DNA of 64,000 nt from Saccharibacillus sp. CPCC 101409 (GTDB lineage Bacteria; Bacillota; Bacilli; Paenibacillales; Paenibacillaceae): contig NZ_JAULSA010000014.1 of NCBI RefSeq assembly GCF_030518235.1, forward strand, positions 1 to 64,000, given 5' to 3'. Position 1 is the first letter of the stretch. The number at the start of each line of letters is the position of its first letter. The position numbers were made by a program, and so were the translations under genes. Positions 24,716-33,887 of this stretch are shown here, piece after piece. The notes beneath the pieces are model-generated. The model was not told where the DNA came from, did no database searches, and saw only the letters and a program-made list of their open reading frames with translations.

Positions 24716-26590
24716 ATGACGCCGATCGAATATTGGAAGCGCTTCAAATTCAGGACGAAATTGATTCTGCTGCTGTCGGCGGCGACGGTGCTGATCTCGG
24801 GCATTACCGGGCTGATGACGTACCGGATTCATATCGCCCTGTTCAACGAAGAAGTCGGCCGGCAGTACGCCCTTACGGCGGAGCAGGTGCTGGCGCGGCT
24901 GGATTCCAGGGTGAACGATATGTACAAGGTCACGGACTATATCACGCTCAATCCTTCGGTGAAAAATGCGATCCAGTCGCAGGAAGCGGGCATTTCTTCG
25001 TATACGCAGATGAAGCTCGAAGACGAGCTGGACGATCAGCTGTACCAGGTTCGCCTCGACGCGCCCGAGATCATGAGCCTGCGCATCTACGACCTCAAAG
25101 GAAACCGGTTCAATCTGGGCAGCTTCTCCGGTTCGCTGGAGCAGTTGAAGCCCGATTACCTGACGGCGGTTGTCGGCGGGCTGAACGGAACCGGCGGCGA
25201 GTATGTCTGGAATCCGCTGACTCCGGGCGCTTATGTGCAGGAAGAACGGACGAACTGGATTCTGGCGGGACGGGTGATGAACTCGGTCGATCTGGAAACG
25301 TACGGCTTTATGCTGATCCTGTTCAATACGTCGCTGTTCGAATCGTATGTGAAAGATCTGCGGCTCGACGACGACTCCGCCGTTTATCTGCTGGATGCCG
25401 GCGGAAATCTGCTGTATTCTTTTCAGGGACAAAAAGAAGGGACGCTTAAGCCGCCGTTTGCGGAACTGGAGACGGGCGCGGCGGAGGTTCGCGGCGAAGA
25501 CGGCGCGGCCTGGCTGTACACGAAGCAGACTTCGGACAAAGCCGGCCTGACGCTGGTCAGCCGCGTCTCGCTGGCGCAGATTCAGCAAAAAGGACGGGTG
25601 ATCGTCGAAGTCGCGGTCTTCTCGGCCGCGGCCAGCGTTCTGTGTTTGTCGCTGATTATTATGGGCATCAGCGGCAGGCTGCTGCGTCCGCTCGGGGGAT
25701 TGGTCGAAGCGATGAAAAAGGTGCAGGGCGGCCGGTTCGATACGCGGGTGGCGGTCGAAACGACGGACGAGCTGGGCTTTATCGGGGAAAGCTTCAACGA
25801 TATGGCTTCGCGGATCGATACGCTGATCCATGAAGTGTACGAGCGGAAACTGAGCGAAAAACAGGCCGAGCTCAGAGCGATCCAGGCGCAGCTGAACCCG
25901 CATTTTCTGTACAATACGCTGAGTTTGTTTTTCTGGAAATTCTATATGCTGGGCGACGAACGTTCGGCTCGCCTGGTCACGGCTTTGTCCGAAATGCTTC
26001 AGTATACGCTTCAACCGGCGCAGAAACTGACGACGCTGCAGGACGAAATGACGCAGATCCGGCATTACGTGGAGATTCAGCAGGCCCGTTATGCGGAAAC
26101 GCTGAGCGTGGAGATTAAGATGCCGCCGGAGCTGGAACGATGCGAAATGATCCGGCTGCTGCTGCAGCCGGTGGTGGAGAATGTGTTTGTGCACGCTTTT
26201 GCCAACAAACGGGGCGACCGCAGATTGGAGATCCGGGCGCTGAGGCGCGGCGGAGAACTTGCGGCAGGACCGGGAGAAGCAGGAGAAGCGGAAGAAAACA
26301 AGCGTCCGCCCATGCTGGTGATCGAGATTGCCGACAACGGCTGCGGGATGGACGAAGGGAAGATTGCGCGTCTGTATGCGCCGGCGCAGCCTCCTTCTCA
26401 GACGGAAGAAAAAGGCCGCGAGCATGTGGGCCTGCGCAGCGTGATGCGGCGCATCGAGCTGGTTCACGGCAGTCCTTACGGTGTGGAGATCGAATCCGCG
26501 CCGGGAGCGGGCACAACCGTGCGTCTGCTGCTGCCCGAGCAAAGCGAATGGGAAGAACGGCTGCCGATAACGGGAAAGGAGGAGAAGTGA
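24716..26590 (+). CDS. YesM-type sensor histidine kinase (system 2)
   Basis: A 624-aa membrane kinase: helix at about 15-37, extracellular Cache-type sensor (about 40-290), second helix (about 293-315), HAMP (about 318-370), and a LytS/YesM-type kinase domain with phospho-accepting histidine in IQAQLNPHFLYN and an ATP-binding DNGCGMDEG motif. AGCGGAGGGG precedes ATG 24716, chosen over a longer frame that runs through the repeats upstream. It forms a two-component pair with the response regulator starting 2 nt after its stop. It probably senses an extracellular sugar for the transporter at 28047-31592. Confidence 0.92.
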   Translation: MTPIEYWKRFKFRTKLILLLSAATVLISGITGLMTYRIHIALFNEEVGRQYALTAEQVLARLDSRVNDMYKVTDYITLNPSVKNAIQSQEAGISSYTQMKLEDELDDQLYQVRLDAPEIMSLRIYDLKGNRFNLGSFSGSLEQLKPDYLTAVVGGLNGTGGEYVWNPLTPGAYVQEERTNWILAGRVMNSVDLETYGFMLILFNTSLFESYVKDLRLDDDSAVYLLDAGGNLLYSFQGQKEGTLKPPFAELETGAAEVRGEDGAAWLYTKQTSDKAGLTLVSRVSLAQIQQKGRVIVEVAVFSAAASVLCLSLIIMGISGRLLRPLGGLVEAMKKVQGGRFDTRVAVETTDELGFIGESFNDMASRIDTLIHEVYERKLSEKQAELRAIQAQLNPHFLYNTLSLFFWKFYMLGDERSARLVTALSEMLQYTLQPAQKLTTLQDEMTQIRHYVEIQQARYAETLSVEIKMPPELERCEMIRLLLQPVVENVFVHAFANKRGDRRLEIRALRRGGELAAGPGEAGEAEENKRPPMLVIEIADNGCGMDEGKIARLYAPAQPPSQTEEKGREHVGLRSVMRRIELVHGSPYGVEIESAPGAGTTVRLLLPEQSEWEERLPITGKEEK

Positions 26591-26592
26591 CG

Positions 26593-27687
26593 ATGAACGG
26601 ACGAATGCTGGTCGTGGACGACGAAGCGCTGTTTCGGCAGGGATTCATCCATCTGGTGCGCAACAATCCGCTGGGCTGGGACGTGATCGGGGAAGCGGCG
26701 GACGGCGAAGAAGCGCTGGCCGCCGTGCGGAGCGACAAGCCCGACCTGATCGTGACGGATATCAGCATGCCGGTCATGGACGGACTGGATCTGGCGCGGC
26801 GGATTCAGGAAGAAGATCAGGATATCCTGATTATTATCCTGACCGGCTACCGGGAATTCGAATACGCGCAGCGGGCGCTGCGCTACGGCGCGATCGAATT
26901 CCTGCTCAAGCCGTTCTCGCTCGACGAAGCGTGCCAGGTGCTGCGCAAAGCGCATGAGCGCTACCGCCGCAGGCAGTCGGAGCAGCGGCTGCGCAGCGAA
27001 TACGGGCGAACCGACCGAACGGAACGCTGGCGCGGCGAGTTGGCGGAGCTGCTGCTCAAACGGCAGGTCGGGCCGATGCGGGCGCGCGTCGCCGAAGGAT
27101 TGGAAGAAGCGGCGCGCATGGAGCTGGCCGACTGCAAAGCCGAAGTGCAGCGCATGCTTCGCGCGATCGAAGAACTGCCGGCGCAGCAGTTCAATGTCAA
27201 ACCGGGGAACGAACCGGGCAAAGCCGAAGAATTCGGCGGCGATCCGCTGCTGTGGATGCACAGCGTGCAGGAAGTGACGGACTGGGCCCGCGGACGCAGC
27301 GGCGAACGCCTGGAACTGCTCGAAAGTCTGCTCGAAGACCGCCGAGGCAGCGTAGTGCATCGCGTGATTCAGTACGTCGAGGCGCATTACGCCGAGACCT
27401 GCACGCTCCAATCGGCCGCCGATTACGCGCATGTTACCCCGAATTATCTCAGCCATTTGTTCAAAAAAGAAACCGGCGAAGGCTTCAGCCAGTACGTCAG
27501 CCGCCGCCGGATCGAGAAAGCCAAACTGCTGCTGCGCGAAACCCGCCAGAGCATGTCTTCCATCGCCGAACAAACCGGCTTCGACACCTCCAGCTATTTC
27601 ACCACCGTCTTCAAGCAGTTAACCGGCATGTCCCCCCGCGCTTTCCGCAAACAAGCCCCCCGTTCCCCCCACCCCGAAGAGCAATAA
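26593..27687 (+). CDS. YesN-type response regulator, AraC output (system 2)
   Basis: A 364-aa protein with an N-terminal receiver (VVDDEALFR, phosphorylation site Asp56 in IVTDISMP, Lys near 104 in LLKPF), a linker, and a C-terminal AraC double HTH (about 262-360; LQSAADYAHVTPNYLSHLFK and MSSIAEQTGFDTSSYFTTVF). It starts right after the kinase gene, whose tail carries GGAGG for it. It is expected to activate the sugar operon beginning at 28047. A long palindromic element follows its stop codon. Confidence 0.93.
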   Translation: MNGRMLVVDDEALFRQGFIHLVRNNPLGWDVIGEAADGEEALAAVRSDKPDLIVTDISMPVMDGLDLARRIQEEDQDILIIILTGYREFEYAQRALRYGAIEFLLKPFSLDEACQVLRKAHERYRRRQSEQRLRSEYGRTDRTERWRGELAELLLKRQVGPMRARVAEGLEEAARMELADCKAEVQRMLRAIEELPAQQFNVKPGNEPGKAEEFGGDPLLWMHSVQEVTDWARGRSGERLELLESLLEDRRGSVVHRVIQYVEAHYAETCTLQSAADYAHVTPNYLSHLFKKETGEGFSQYVSRRRIEKAKLLLRETRQSMSSIAEQTGFDTSSYFTTVFKQLTGMSPRAFRKQAPRSPHPEEQ

Positions 27688-27711
27688 CAGCCCGTTACCT
27701 GGGCCGCCCCT

Positions 27712-27907
27712 GTGTCGAGGAAGTCCGCTTCTAAGCGAAGCGAATAAGCGGAGGAGAAAATTCAGTGAAAGAGCGATAGCGTTCGCCTTTGAAACCGGGA
27801 AGATTCCACTAGAATCTAATCAAACTTCCTGGTTTCAACAAGCGACTGTAACGAATTTTCTCCGCAGCCTTTACGGCTTCTTTTACGAATAGGAACTTCT
27901 TCGACAC
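27712..27907. ncRNA. Long palindromic structured element, copy 1
   Basis: This 196-nt intergenic element folds on itself end to end. Outer arms are 27712-27724 and 27895-27907 (12 of 13 paired plus one wobble), middle arms GGAGAAAATTC (27753-27763) and GAATTTTCTCC (27853-27863), and central arms TTGAAACCGGGAAG (27789-27802) and CTTCCTGGTTTCAA (27825-27838) with a 22-nt loop. A homologue in inverted orientation lies at 53831-54090 with compensatory differences. Whether it acts as RNA, as a MITE-like repeat or otherwise is unknown. Confidence 0.6.
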
Positions 27908-27911
27908 CCCC

Positions 27912-27937
27912 AAACGGCCCTTCAACGGGCCGTTTTT
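27912..27937 (+). terminator. Rho-independent terminator
   Basis: AAACGGCCC and GGGCCGTTTTT with loop TTCAAC lie directly after the palindromic element, so the element would be in the 3' end of the kinase/regulator transcript. Confidence 0.88.
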
Positions 27938-27973
27938 GCGTAGAAAATTAAAAAAGGAAAGCTAAATATCAAA

Positions 27974-28001
27974 TGTTTGCGCTTACACACCTCTTTATAA
28001 T
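27974..28001 (+). promoter_or_regulatory. Putative cre site and -10 of system 2 operon
   Basis: TGTTTGCGCTTACA (27974-27987) matches the CcpA cre consensus TGWAARCGYTWNCW at 12 of 14 positions and lies just upstream of a perfect TATAAT (27996-28001). No good -35 box is seen, consistent with an activator-dependent promoter. Confidence 0.55.
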
Positions 28002-28046
28002 ACAAGTATGAATCGATTCAGATACCGTTTACAAGGAGAGATGCAC

Positions 28047-29018
28047 ATGAAAGAAGAGCTGACCGCGGGGCCGTCCGGAGTGCGCCCCTCCGCAGGCGAG
28101 GCCCGCGAGCGCCTCAGGCAGCAGCGGCTTCGGCGCCTCAAGATGAATATCCCGCTGCTGCTGATGTTTCTGCCGGTCATCCTGTTCTACCTGGTCTTCC
28201 GCTACGCGCCGATCGGAGGGCTGGTGATCGCGTTCAAAGATTACAACTTCTACGACGGGCTCTGGCACAGCCCGTGGGTGGGGCTCCAGCAGTTCCAGAC
28301 GCTGTTCGGCGATCCAAGAACGCTTGAGATTATCCGCAACACGCTGCTGCTCAGCGTGCTCAGTATCGTATTCGGATTTCCGATCCCGATCTTCCTGGCG
28401 ATTATGCTGAACGAAGTCCGAAACCTGGCGTTCAAGCGCTCGGTGCAGACCATCGTGTACATGCCGCATTTTTTCTCCTGGGTCATTATTGCGATGATGC
28501 TCATGACCGTGTTTGCGCTGGAGAACGGCATCGTCAACCGTTTCGTCGAAGCCTGGACCGGCGAGCCGTACGCTTTTATGTACAACAAAGGCTCGTGGAT
28601 CGCGATCTTCGTCGCCTCCGGCATCTGGAAAGACATGGGCTTCAACGCCATTATTTTTCTCGCCGCGCTGACGACGATCGATCCGAGCCGCTACGAAGCG
28701 GCGCAGATGGACGGAGCGGGCAAGATGCGGCAGATCTGGCATATCACGCTGCCGGGCATCCGTTCCACGATTATCCTGCTGCTGATTCTGTCGATGGGCC
28801 GCGTGATGGAAGTCGGCTTCGATCAGGTGTTTATGCTCCAGAACTCCAACGTCAACGAGATTGCGGACGTCATCAGCACGTATATTTACCGCAACGGGCT
28901 TCAAGGCGCGCAGTTCAGTTTGACGACGGCGATGGGATTGTTCGAATCGCTGGTCGCGTTCATCCTGATCTTCACCGCCAATTATATCGCCAGACGCTTC
29001 AACGAAAGTTTGTGGTAA
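28047..29018 (+). CDS. Sugar ABC permease, LplB type (system 2)
   Basis: A 323-aa CUT1 permease with a basic cytosolic N-terminus of about 30 residues, six predicted spans and the EAA loop YEAAQMDGAGKMRQIWHITLPGIRS. ATG 28047 is preferred over ATG 28041 and 28008 by its spacing from AAGGAG (28033-28038). It is the first gene of a permease-permease-lipoprotein operon controlled by the YesM/YesN pair just upstream, with a possible catabolite-repression site in the promoter. Confidence 0.92.
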   Translation: MKEELTAGPSGVRPSAGEARERLRQQRLRRLKMNIPLLLMFLPVILFYLVFRYAPIGGLVIAFKDYNFYDGLWHSPWVGLQQFQTLFGDPRTLEIIRNTLLLSVLSIVFGFPIPIFLAIMLNEVRNLAFKRSVQTIVYMPHFFSWVIIAMMLMTVFALENGIVNRFVEAWTGEPYAFMYNKGSWIAIFVASGIWKDMGFNAIIFLAALTTIDPSRYEAAQMDGAGKMRQIWHITLPGIRSTIILLLILSMGRVMEVGFDQVFMLQNSNVNEIADVISTYIYRNGLQGAQFSLTTAMGLFESLVAFILIFTANYIARRFNESLW

Positions 29019-29030
29019 GGAGGACAAGCC

Positions 29031-29900
29031 GTGAGAACAACCCGAGGAGAAAAAGCGTTTTACGTCTTTAACTATATTCTGCTGACGCTGATCGCGCTGA
29101 CCTGCCTGCTGCCGCTGCTGAACATTATCGCGCTGTCGCTGAGCGACGCGAGCGCCGTGCTGTCGGGCAAAGTGAATCTGTGGCCCGTCGATTTCAGCTT
29201 CGCTTCGTATCATAGCCTGCTGACCGGAACGCCGATTCTGAACGCGTTCTGGAACAGCGTGAAGATCACCTTGATCGGCACGGGACTGAGCATGCTGGTC
29301 ACGGTGATGGCCGCTTACCCGCTGTCGCGCGGACATTTCTACCACCGGCGCTTTTTTACCATGGCGATGGTGTTCACGATGATCTTCAACGGCGGGCTGA
29401 TCCCCACCTATCTGGTCGTGCAGAATCTGGGGCTGGTCAACAGCTACTGGGCGCTCTGGCTGCCGGGGCTGGTCAGTACGTACAATATGCTCATTATGCG
29501 TTCTTATTTTGAAAATCTGCCCGGCGAAGTGGACGAAGCGGCGCGAATCGACGGCTGCGGGGAGCTGGGCATCCTGCTGCGCATCGTACTGCCGCTGTCC
29601 AAGCCGCTGCTCGCCACGATCGCGCTTTTTTACGGGGTGGGGTACTGGAATTCATTTATGAGCGTAATGATCTACATCAACGACACCTCCATGTTCAATA
29701 TGACCGTGCTGGTGCAGAATATGATTATGTCCAACCTGAATGTGCAGGACTTTACCGATCCGACGATGGTGGGCAGTCTGACGCCGGAAGGCATCCGGGC
29801 CGCGGCGGTCATCGTGATGGTGATTCCGATCCTGGCGGTGTATCCGTTTCTGCAAAAGTATTTCGTTAAAGGCGTCATGCTCGGTTCGATTAAAGGTTAA
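29031..29900 (+). CDS. Sugar ABC permease, YtcP/MalG type (system 2)
   Basis: A 289-aa partner permease with a GTG start after AAGGAGG, 12 nt downstream of the first permease. The EAA loop is VDEAARIDGCGELGILLRIVLPLSKP and the C-terminus FLQKYFVKGVMLGSIKG is the family ending. Six membrane spans are expected. No ATPase gene is adjacent. Confidence 0.92.
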   Translation: MRTTRGEKAFYVFNYILLTLIALTCLLPLLNIIALSLSDASAVLSGKVNLWPVDFSFASYHSLLTGTPILNAFWNSVKITLIGTGLSMLVTVMAAYPLSRGHFYHRRFFTMAMVFTMIFNGGLIPTYLVVQNLGLVNSYWALWLPGLVSTYNMLIMRSYFENLPGEVDEAARIDGCGELGILLRIVLPLSKPLLATIALFYGVGYWNSFMSVMIYINDTSMFNMTVLVQNMIMSNLNVQDFTDPTMVGSLTPEGIRAAAVIVMVIPILAVYPFLQKYFVKGVMLGSIKG

Positions 29901-29942
29901 GGACGATTTGGTTTCGATAAAAAAAGAAAGAGGGTCGATTCT

Positions 29943-31592
29943 GTGACGTTATCCACGAAAGCATGGTTGAAAAGCGGTCTTGCGCTCGGACTTCTGGGCG
30001 GCGTACTGGCGGGCTGTTCGGGCGGAGAAAAGCAGGCGCGGCAGGAAGGCGAGCGCGGAAGCATCACTTCGACGATCTACGACCGCGGCTCGGTGCCGAG
30101 CGGGATGGGAATGATCGAAGACAATATGTGGTCGAAATGGATCAACGAGAACGGGCCGGTCGATGTGAAATTCACCGCCGTTCCGCGCTGGGAGTCGCAG
30201 TCGAAGCTGAACGTCCTGTTCGCTTCGGGCAGCGCGCCGGACGTTATTTTCGAATTCGGGACCTCGATCCGCAACACGCTGTTCAATCAGAAGCAGCTGC
30301 TGCCGCTGGACGATTTGATCGCAAGTTCCAGCACGGAGTACAAAGCGCTGATGGAGAAATACCCGCAGCTCAAGCAGGCCGGCACCAAAAGCGACGGCAA
30401 GCTGTACGAGGTGGGACGCATGAACGAAGTGTATCCGCTGACCAGCTTTTTTATCCGGGAAGACTGGCTGGAGAAGCTGAACCTCGAAGTGCCGACGACC
30501 GAAGAAGAAATGATCGCCGTCGCCAAAGCGTTCGCGGAGCAGGACCCGGACGGCAACGGCGTGGACGATACATACGGGATCGGCGGACTCCAGTTCGGCG
30601 ACACGTCGGGGATCTTCCGCTATATGTTCAACGCCAACTGGGTGAACGAAGAAGACGGGGAGATCGTGGTCGGCCCCAATCATATGAAGGAAGTGACCGC
30701 GTTCAAGCGCGCCCTGTTCGAATCGGGAGCGGCGGACAAAGACTTCCTGACCGACAAAGACGGCGCCAAGTCCAAGCAGGCGTTTCTAAACGGCAAGACC
30801 GGCATGTTCGGGGCGATGACGTCGGACTACACCGCTTTCGCGGCCAACGAATTGGATACGCTGATGAAGAACGTGCCCGAAGCGAAACTGAAAGTCATCG
30901 CGCTGCCGTCGACTTCGGTCGGACAGTATACGACGGTGTGGAACAATCCCGTGCAGATGACAGCGGTCGTCAACGCCCGGACCAAGAATCCGGAAGCGGT
31001 CATGCAGTACATCGATTTTTTGACTAAAACGGAGACCGGCAGAACGTTCAAAAACGGCTTCGAAGGCACGCATTACAAAGTGGACGAAAACGGAAGTCTG
31101 CGCATTACCGATGCCGAAAAGTACAAGCAGGAAGTCAGCTGGGCCGGCGATTACGCGCTGCTGTACAGCCGGCTGGAAGAAGGCAAAGCCGGGTACACGG
31201 AAATGCTGTTCGACGAAGATATTCCGGCGCAGAAAGAAGCGCTGCGGCTGTTCAAAGAAGCGCGGGACGTCTACATGACCGATCTGCCCGTAGGCGAAGG
31301 CGTGACGCACTCCGAACATATGCCGCAGCTTCCGAAAGACCTGCAAACCAAAATGACCAATGTAACGACGGCGATCAACGACACGTATACGCGCTCGATT
31401 ATCGGCGGAAGCAAATTCACGGTGGACCAGGCGGCGGCCGAAGCGGAGCAGCAGTGGCAGCAGGGCGGCGGACCGGAGATCGAAGCGTGGTACAAAGATT
31501 GGTGGAGCCAAGAAAAAGACAATGTGCTGGTGTGGGACGATTTCTACGAGATTTACCGGCAGCAGCAGGCGGACTTCGCGAAAGAAAAATAG
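29943..31592 (+). CDS. Sugar-binding lipoprotein (system 2)
   Basis: A 549-aa LipO-type extracellular solute-binding protein with a GTG start after AAAGAGGG. The signal peptide ends in lipobox LAGC (about residue 25). The mature part shows LNVLFASGSAPDVIFEFG, a calcium-loop-like segment DPDGNGVDDTYG (EF-hand-like, common in this family) and TKNPEAVMQYIDF. The ligand is not evident: no glycosidase or lyase accompanies this system. A strong terminator follows. Confidence 0.92.
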   Translation: MTLSTKAWLKSGLALGLLGGVLAGCSGGEKQARQEGERGSITSTIYDRGSVPSGMGMIEDNMWSKWINENGPVDVKFTAVPRWESQSKLNVLFASGSAPDVIFEFGTSIRNTLFNQKQLLPLDDLIASSSTEYKALMEKYPQLKQAGTKSDGKLYEVGRMNEVYPLTSFFIREDWLEKLNLEVPTTEEEMIAVAKAFAEQDPDGNGVDDTYGIGGLQFGDTSGIFRYMFNANWVNEEDGEIVVGPNHMKEVTAFKRALFESGAADKDFLTDKDGAKSKQAFLNGKTGMFGAMTSDYTAFAANELDTLMKNVPEAKLKVIALPSTSVGQYTTVWNNPVQMTAVVNARTKNPEAVMQYIDFLTKTETGRTFKNGFEGTHYKVDENGSLRITDAEKYKQEVSWAGDYALLYSRLEEGKAGYTEMLFDEDIPAQKEALRLFKEARDVYMTDLPVGEGVTHSEHMPQLPKDLQTKMTNVTTAINDTYTRSIIGGSKFTVDQAAAEAEQQWQQGGGPEIEAWYKDWWSQEKDNVLVWDDFYEIYRQQQADFAKEK

Positions 31593-31605
31593 GTTAAAAG
31601 GAACG

Positions 31606-31634
31606 CAGCCCGGGAGAAGGTTCCCGGGCTGTTT
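31606..31634 (+). terminator. Rho-independent terminator
   Basis: CAGCCCGGGA and TTCCCGGGCTG around loop GAAGG end the system 2 operon; the T-tract is short. Confidence 0.75.
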
Positions 31635-31736
31635 GCCTTACGGTTTACGAAAGAAAAACAAACAGTTGCATAAAGGAGGAATAAAATCTATTATAGATAT
31701 ATTATATCTTTAATATAAAACAAAAAGGATGAAAAT

Positions 31737-32630
31737 ATGATGAATCTATTTTTTGAAGCGGAATCCTGGGAACAAGCCTGGCAGGAGCACAGCGAAGCCG
31801 CGGCCGCTCACCGCAGCCGCAAAGGCATCGATATGACGAGATCGTTCGATCCCAAAGCGCAGACGTTCAACGAGCAGTCGTTCAGCGCGGAAGGACGCAA
31901 ACGCAGCGCGCGGATCCTGAACTGGCTGGAAAGCCGGGGGGTCGATTTCGACGGAGCGTCGGTGCTGGATATCGGGGCCGCTTCGGGCGTTTTCTCCGTC
32001 CCGTTTGCGGAACGCGGAGCGCAGGTTACTTCGGTCGAGACTTCACCGCCGCAGGCGGAACTGCTCAAGGCCAACACGGCGCATTTTACGGAAAATCCGG
32101 TGCAGGTCGTGTCACAGCCGTTCGAGCGGATCGACCTGAATGCCCAAAGCTGGAACCGCGCGTTCGATTTCGTATTCGCGTCCATGTGCCCGGTCGTCGA
32201 TAATTGGGCCAGCGTGGAGAAGATCCTGAGCTGCGCCCGGGACTTTTGCTATATCAGTCTGCCGATCAACTATTCCGAGCACAGTCTGGCCGAAGAAGTA
32301 TGGCCGCTGCTGAACGGAAATTCTTTTATCCCCAAACCGATGGAAGACATGGGCTATCTGCTGCATCTGCTTTATCTCAAAGGCTGCTCATACGAAACGT
32401 TGGTGACGCGCGAGACGAAAACCGTAGAACTTTCCACCGACGAGGCGCTGCTTGAACTGAGAGAATGGCTGCGCGCCCACGGTCTTCCGGACGACAAATG
32501 GGACCGGGGGATCGTTGAGGATTATTTGCAACAAACGTATCCATCCGGCACCGTTACCGTTAATCAGGGCGGACGCTTCGGCAAAGTGCTGATCCGGTTG
32601 AAAGAGCAGAATATGTACGTGGCGGAGTAA
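31737..32630 (+). CDS. Class I SAM-dependent methyltransferase
   Basis: A 297-aa protein with the SAM-binding motif I VLDIGAASGVFSVPFAERG (about 78-96) and the acidic residue closing strand 2 in VTSVETSP. A conserved FASMCPVVDNW follows near 145. It most resembles UbiE-like small-molecule methyltransferases; the substrate is unknown. The start region has two adjacent ATGs (31737 and 31740) after AAAGGATG. It stands alone between two terminators, behind an AT-rich promoter region with TATA-like repeats (31690-31718). Confidence 0.85.
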   Translation: MMNLFFEAESWEQAWQEHSEAAAAHRSRKGIDMTRSFDPKAQTFNEQSFSAEGRKRSARILNWLESRGVDFDGASVLDIGAASGVFSVPFAERGAQVTSVETSPPQAELLKANTAHFTENPVQVVSQPFERIDLNAQSWNRAFDFVFASMCPVVDNWASVEKILSCARDFCYISLPINYSEHSLAEEVWPLLNGNSFIPKPMEDMGYLLHLLYLKGCSYETLVTRETKTVELSTDEALLELREWLRAHGLPDDKWDRGIVEDYLQQTYPSGTVTVNQGGRFGKVLIRLKEQNMYVAE

Positions 32631-32640
32631 AGGAAGAAGG

Positions 32641-32676
32641 AGGAGCGCTCGATTGCGAGCGTTCCTCTATTTTTTG
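32641..32676 (+). terminator. Rho-independent terminator
   Basis: AGGAGCGCTCG and CGAGCGTTCCT pair around ATTG, followed by CTATTTTTT. Confidence 0.85.
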
Positions 32677-32789
32677 ACTCAGCGGAGAAGTTGAATGAAG
32701 AAGGAAGATGGATATAATGGAGAAGACAGGAAATCGTAACGGAGAATCTTACAACAGCGCGTCATCGGAAAAATGAGGAGGGGACGCGT

Positions 32790-33008
32790 ATGAACGTGAA
32801 TTTTTCCGGCATCGGCATACGCCTCAAGATCACACTGGCTTCGGCGCTGCTAACCGCAGGCTTGGCGACGGTTACCGCATACCGGATGGCGGCGGACAAA
32901 GAGGATACAGGAATCGGCGGACTGATGACACTGGGAATTTTTATGGCTTTCTTTACCATGGTCAACACAGTTATTCTGCTAACGAGAAGGAGAAGAGGTA
33001 GCGATTGA
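32790..33008 (+). CDS. Small membrane protein
   Basis: A 72-aa hypothetical protein with two hydrophobic segments (LKITLASALLTAGLATVTAY and LMTLGIFMAFFTMVNTVILL) and a basic C-terminus, so probably a two-pass membrane protein. AGGAGGGG lies before ATG 32790. It overlaps the start of the next gene by 4 nt, which suggests translational coupling with the Cys-rich protein. No family was recognised. Confidence 0.65.
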   Translation: MNVNFSGIGIRLKITLASALLTAGLATVTAYRMAADKEDTGIGGLMTLGIFMAFFTMVNTVILLTRRRRGSD

Positions 33009-33337
33009 AAAAAACTTATCTGGTTAAACTGAGTTACCTGATCGAGTTGGACGAAGATCAAGGCGAAGACGAAGAATACTTCGAGCAGCATATTTTCAAC
33101 GAAGCCGGAGAAGACCAGGTGCTGGAGAAAACGAATAAAACGTTGGAATGGCAAAATGCGTTTTCGCTCCAGCTCGATCCGTCCTCCATGAACTGCGGCA
33201 GATGCGACAACTGCGGTCAGTGGACGACGGATCGGGAACGGCCAGACGCCGTGATGGAACTGTGCTGCGGAGCGACGGTGGACGGGCGGCTGCTGTGCGA
33301 CGAATGTCTGCCGAAAGATCACCCATGGGCTTTTTGA
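33005..33337 (+). CDS. Cysteine-rich protein, putative zinc ribbon
   Basis: A 110-aa acidic protein with a TTG start overlapping the upstream gene. Its C-terminal half has cysteine clusters CGRCDNCG (about residues 60-67), LCC (about 86) and CDEC (about 98), consistent with one or two zinc sites. The N-terminal 55 residues are rich in Glu and Asp. The function and family are unknown; it is probably expressed together with the small membrane protein at 32790. Confidence 0.65.
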   Translation: MKKTYLVKLSYLIELDEDQGEDEEYFEQHIFNEAGEDQVLEKTNKTLEWQNAFSLQLDPSSMNCGRCDNCGQWTTDRERPDAVMELCCGATVDGRLLCDECLPKDHPWAF

Positions 33338-33352
33338 GAGGATGATGTGCGG

Positions 33353-33829
33353 TCAGAGCTTCAGCACCTTCATCGGCTCGCCGTCGACGATTTCGCCGCT
33401 GTCCTGGAAACCGAAACTTTCGTACAGCCGTTTGGCGCTCAGATTGTCCGCTTCGTAAGGAATCCAGCAGTACGTGGCCGGACCGGCGGGAAACGTACGG
33501 ATAAACTCCAGGATCTTGGTCATCGCTTCCCGGCCGTAGCCGCGTCCCTGGTAGCGTTTGTCGATCATCAGCCGCATGATACAGTAACTGTCGTCGACGA
33601 TCGAAGGAAGCTCGTAACCGGTATCGCCGTGGATGATCATCACAAAGCCGACCGGTTCTTCATCCGCGTAAATCGCGAACGGGAACGGACGGCTTCCGTT
33701 GGTGAGCAGGACATAACAGGAAGCGACGCTCGACAGATTGGACGCGACAAAGCTTTGCTGATCTTCCGCGACTTCCAGATTGAAGATCTGCCTCCGGTTG
33801 TCCAGCGTGATCTTGCGAAGTGTAATCAT
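33353..33829 (-). CDS. GNAT acetyltransferase, spermidine/spermine type (BltD-like)
   Basis: A 158-aa GNAT protein with the acetyl-CoA loop YQGRGYGREA (motif A, about 98-107), preceded by YCIMRLMIDKR. The C-terminal DNLSAKRLYESFGFQDSGEI is the typical motif B. The N-terminal ITLDNRRQIFNLEVAEDQQSFVASN matches the BltD/SpeG-like subgroup that acetylates polyamines. AGGAGGTCC precedes the start. It is transcribed against its neighbours, converging with 33337. Confidence 0.85.
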   Translation of the reverse strand: MITLRKITLDNRRQIFNLEVAEDQQSFVASNLSSVASCYVLLTNGSRPFPFAIYADEEPVGFVMIIHGDTGYELPSIVDDSYCIMRLMIDKRYQGRGYGREAMTKILEFIRTFPAGPATYCWIPYEADNLSAKRLYESFGFQDSGEIVDGEPMKVLKL

Positions 33830-33887
33830 AAGAGGACCTCCTTTATTTTTCCTGTAAGAACTACTATTGTATCGAAAGGAGCCTTAA

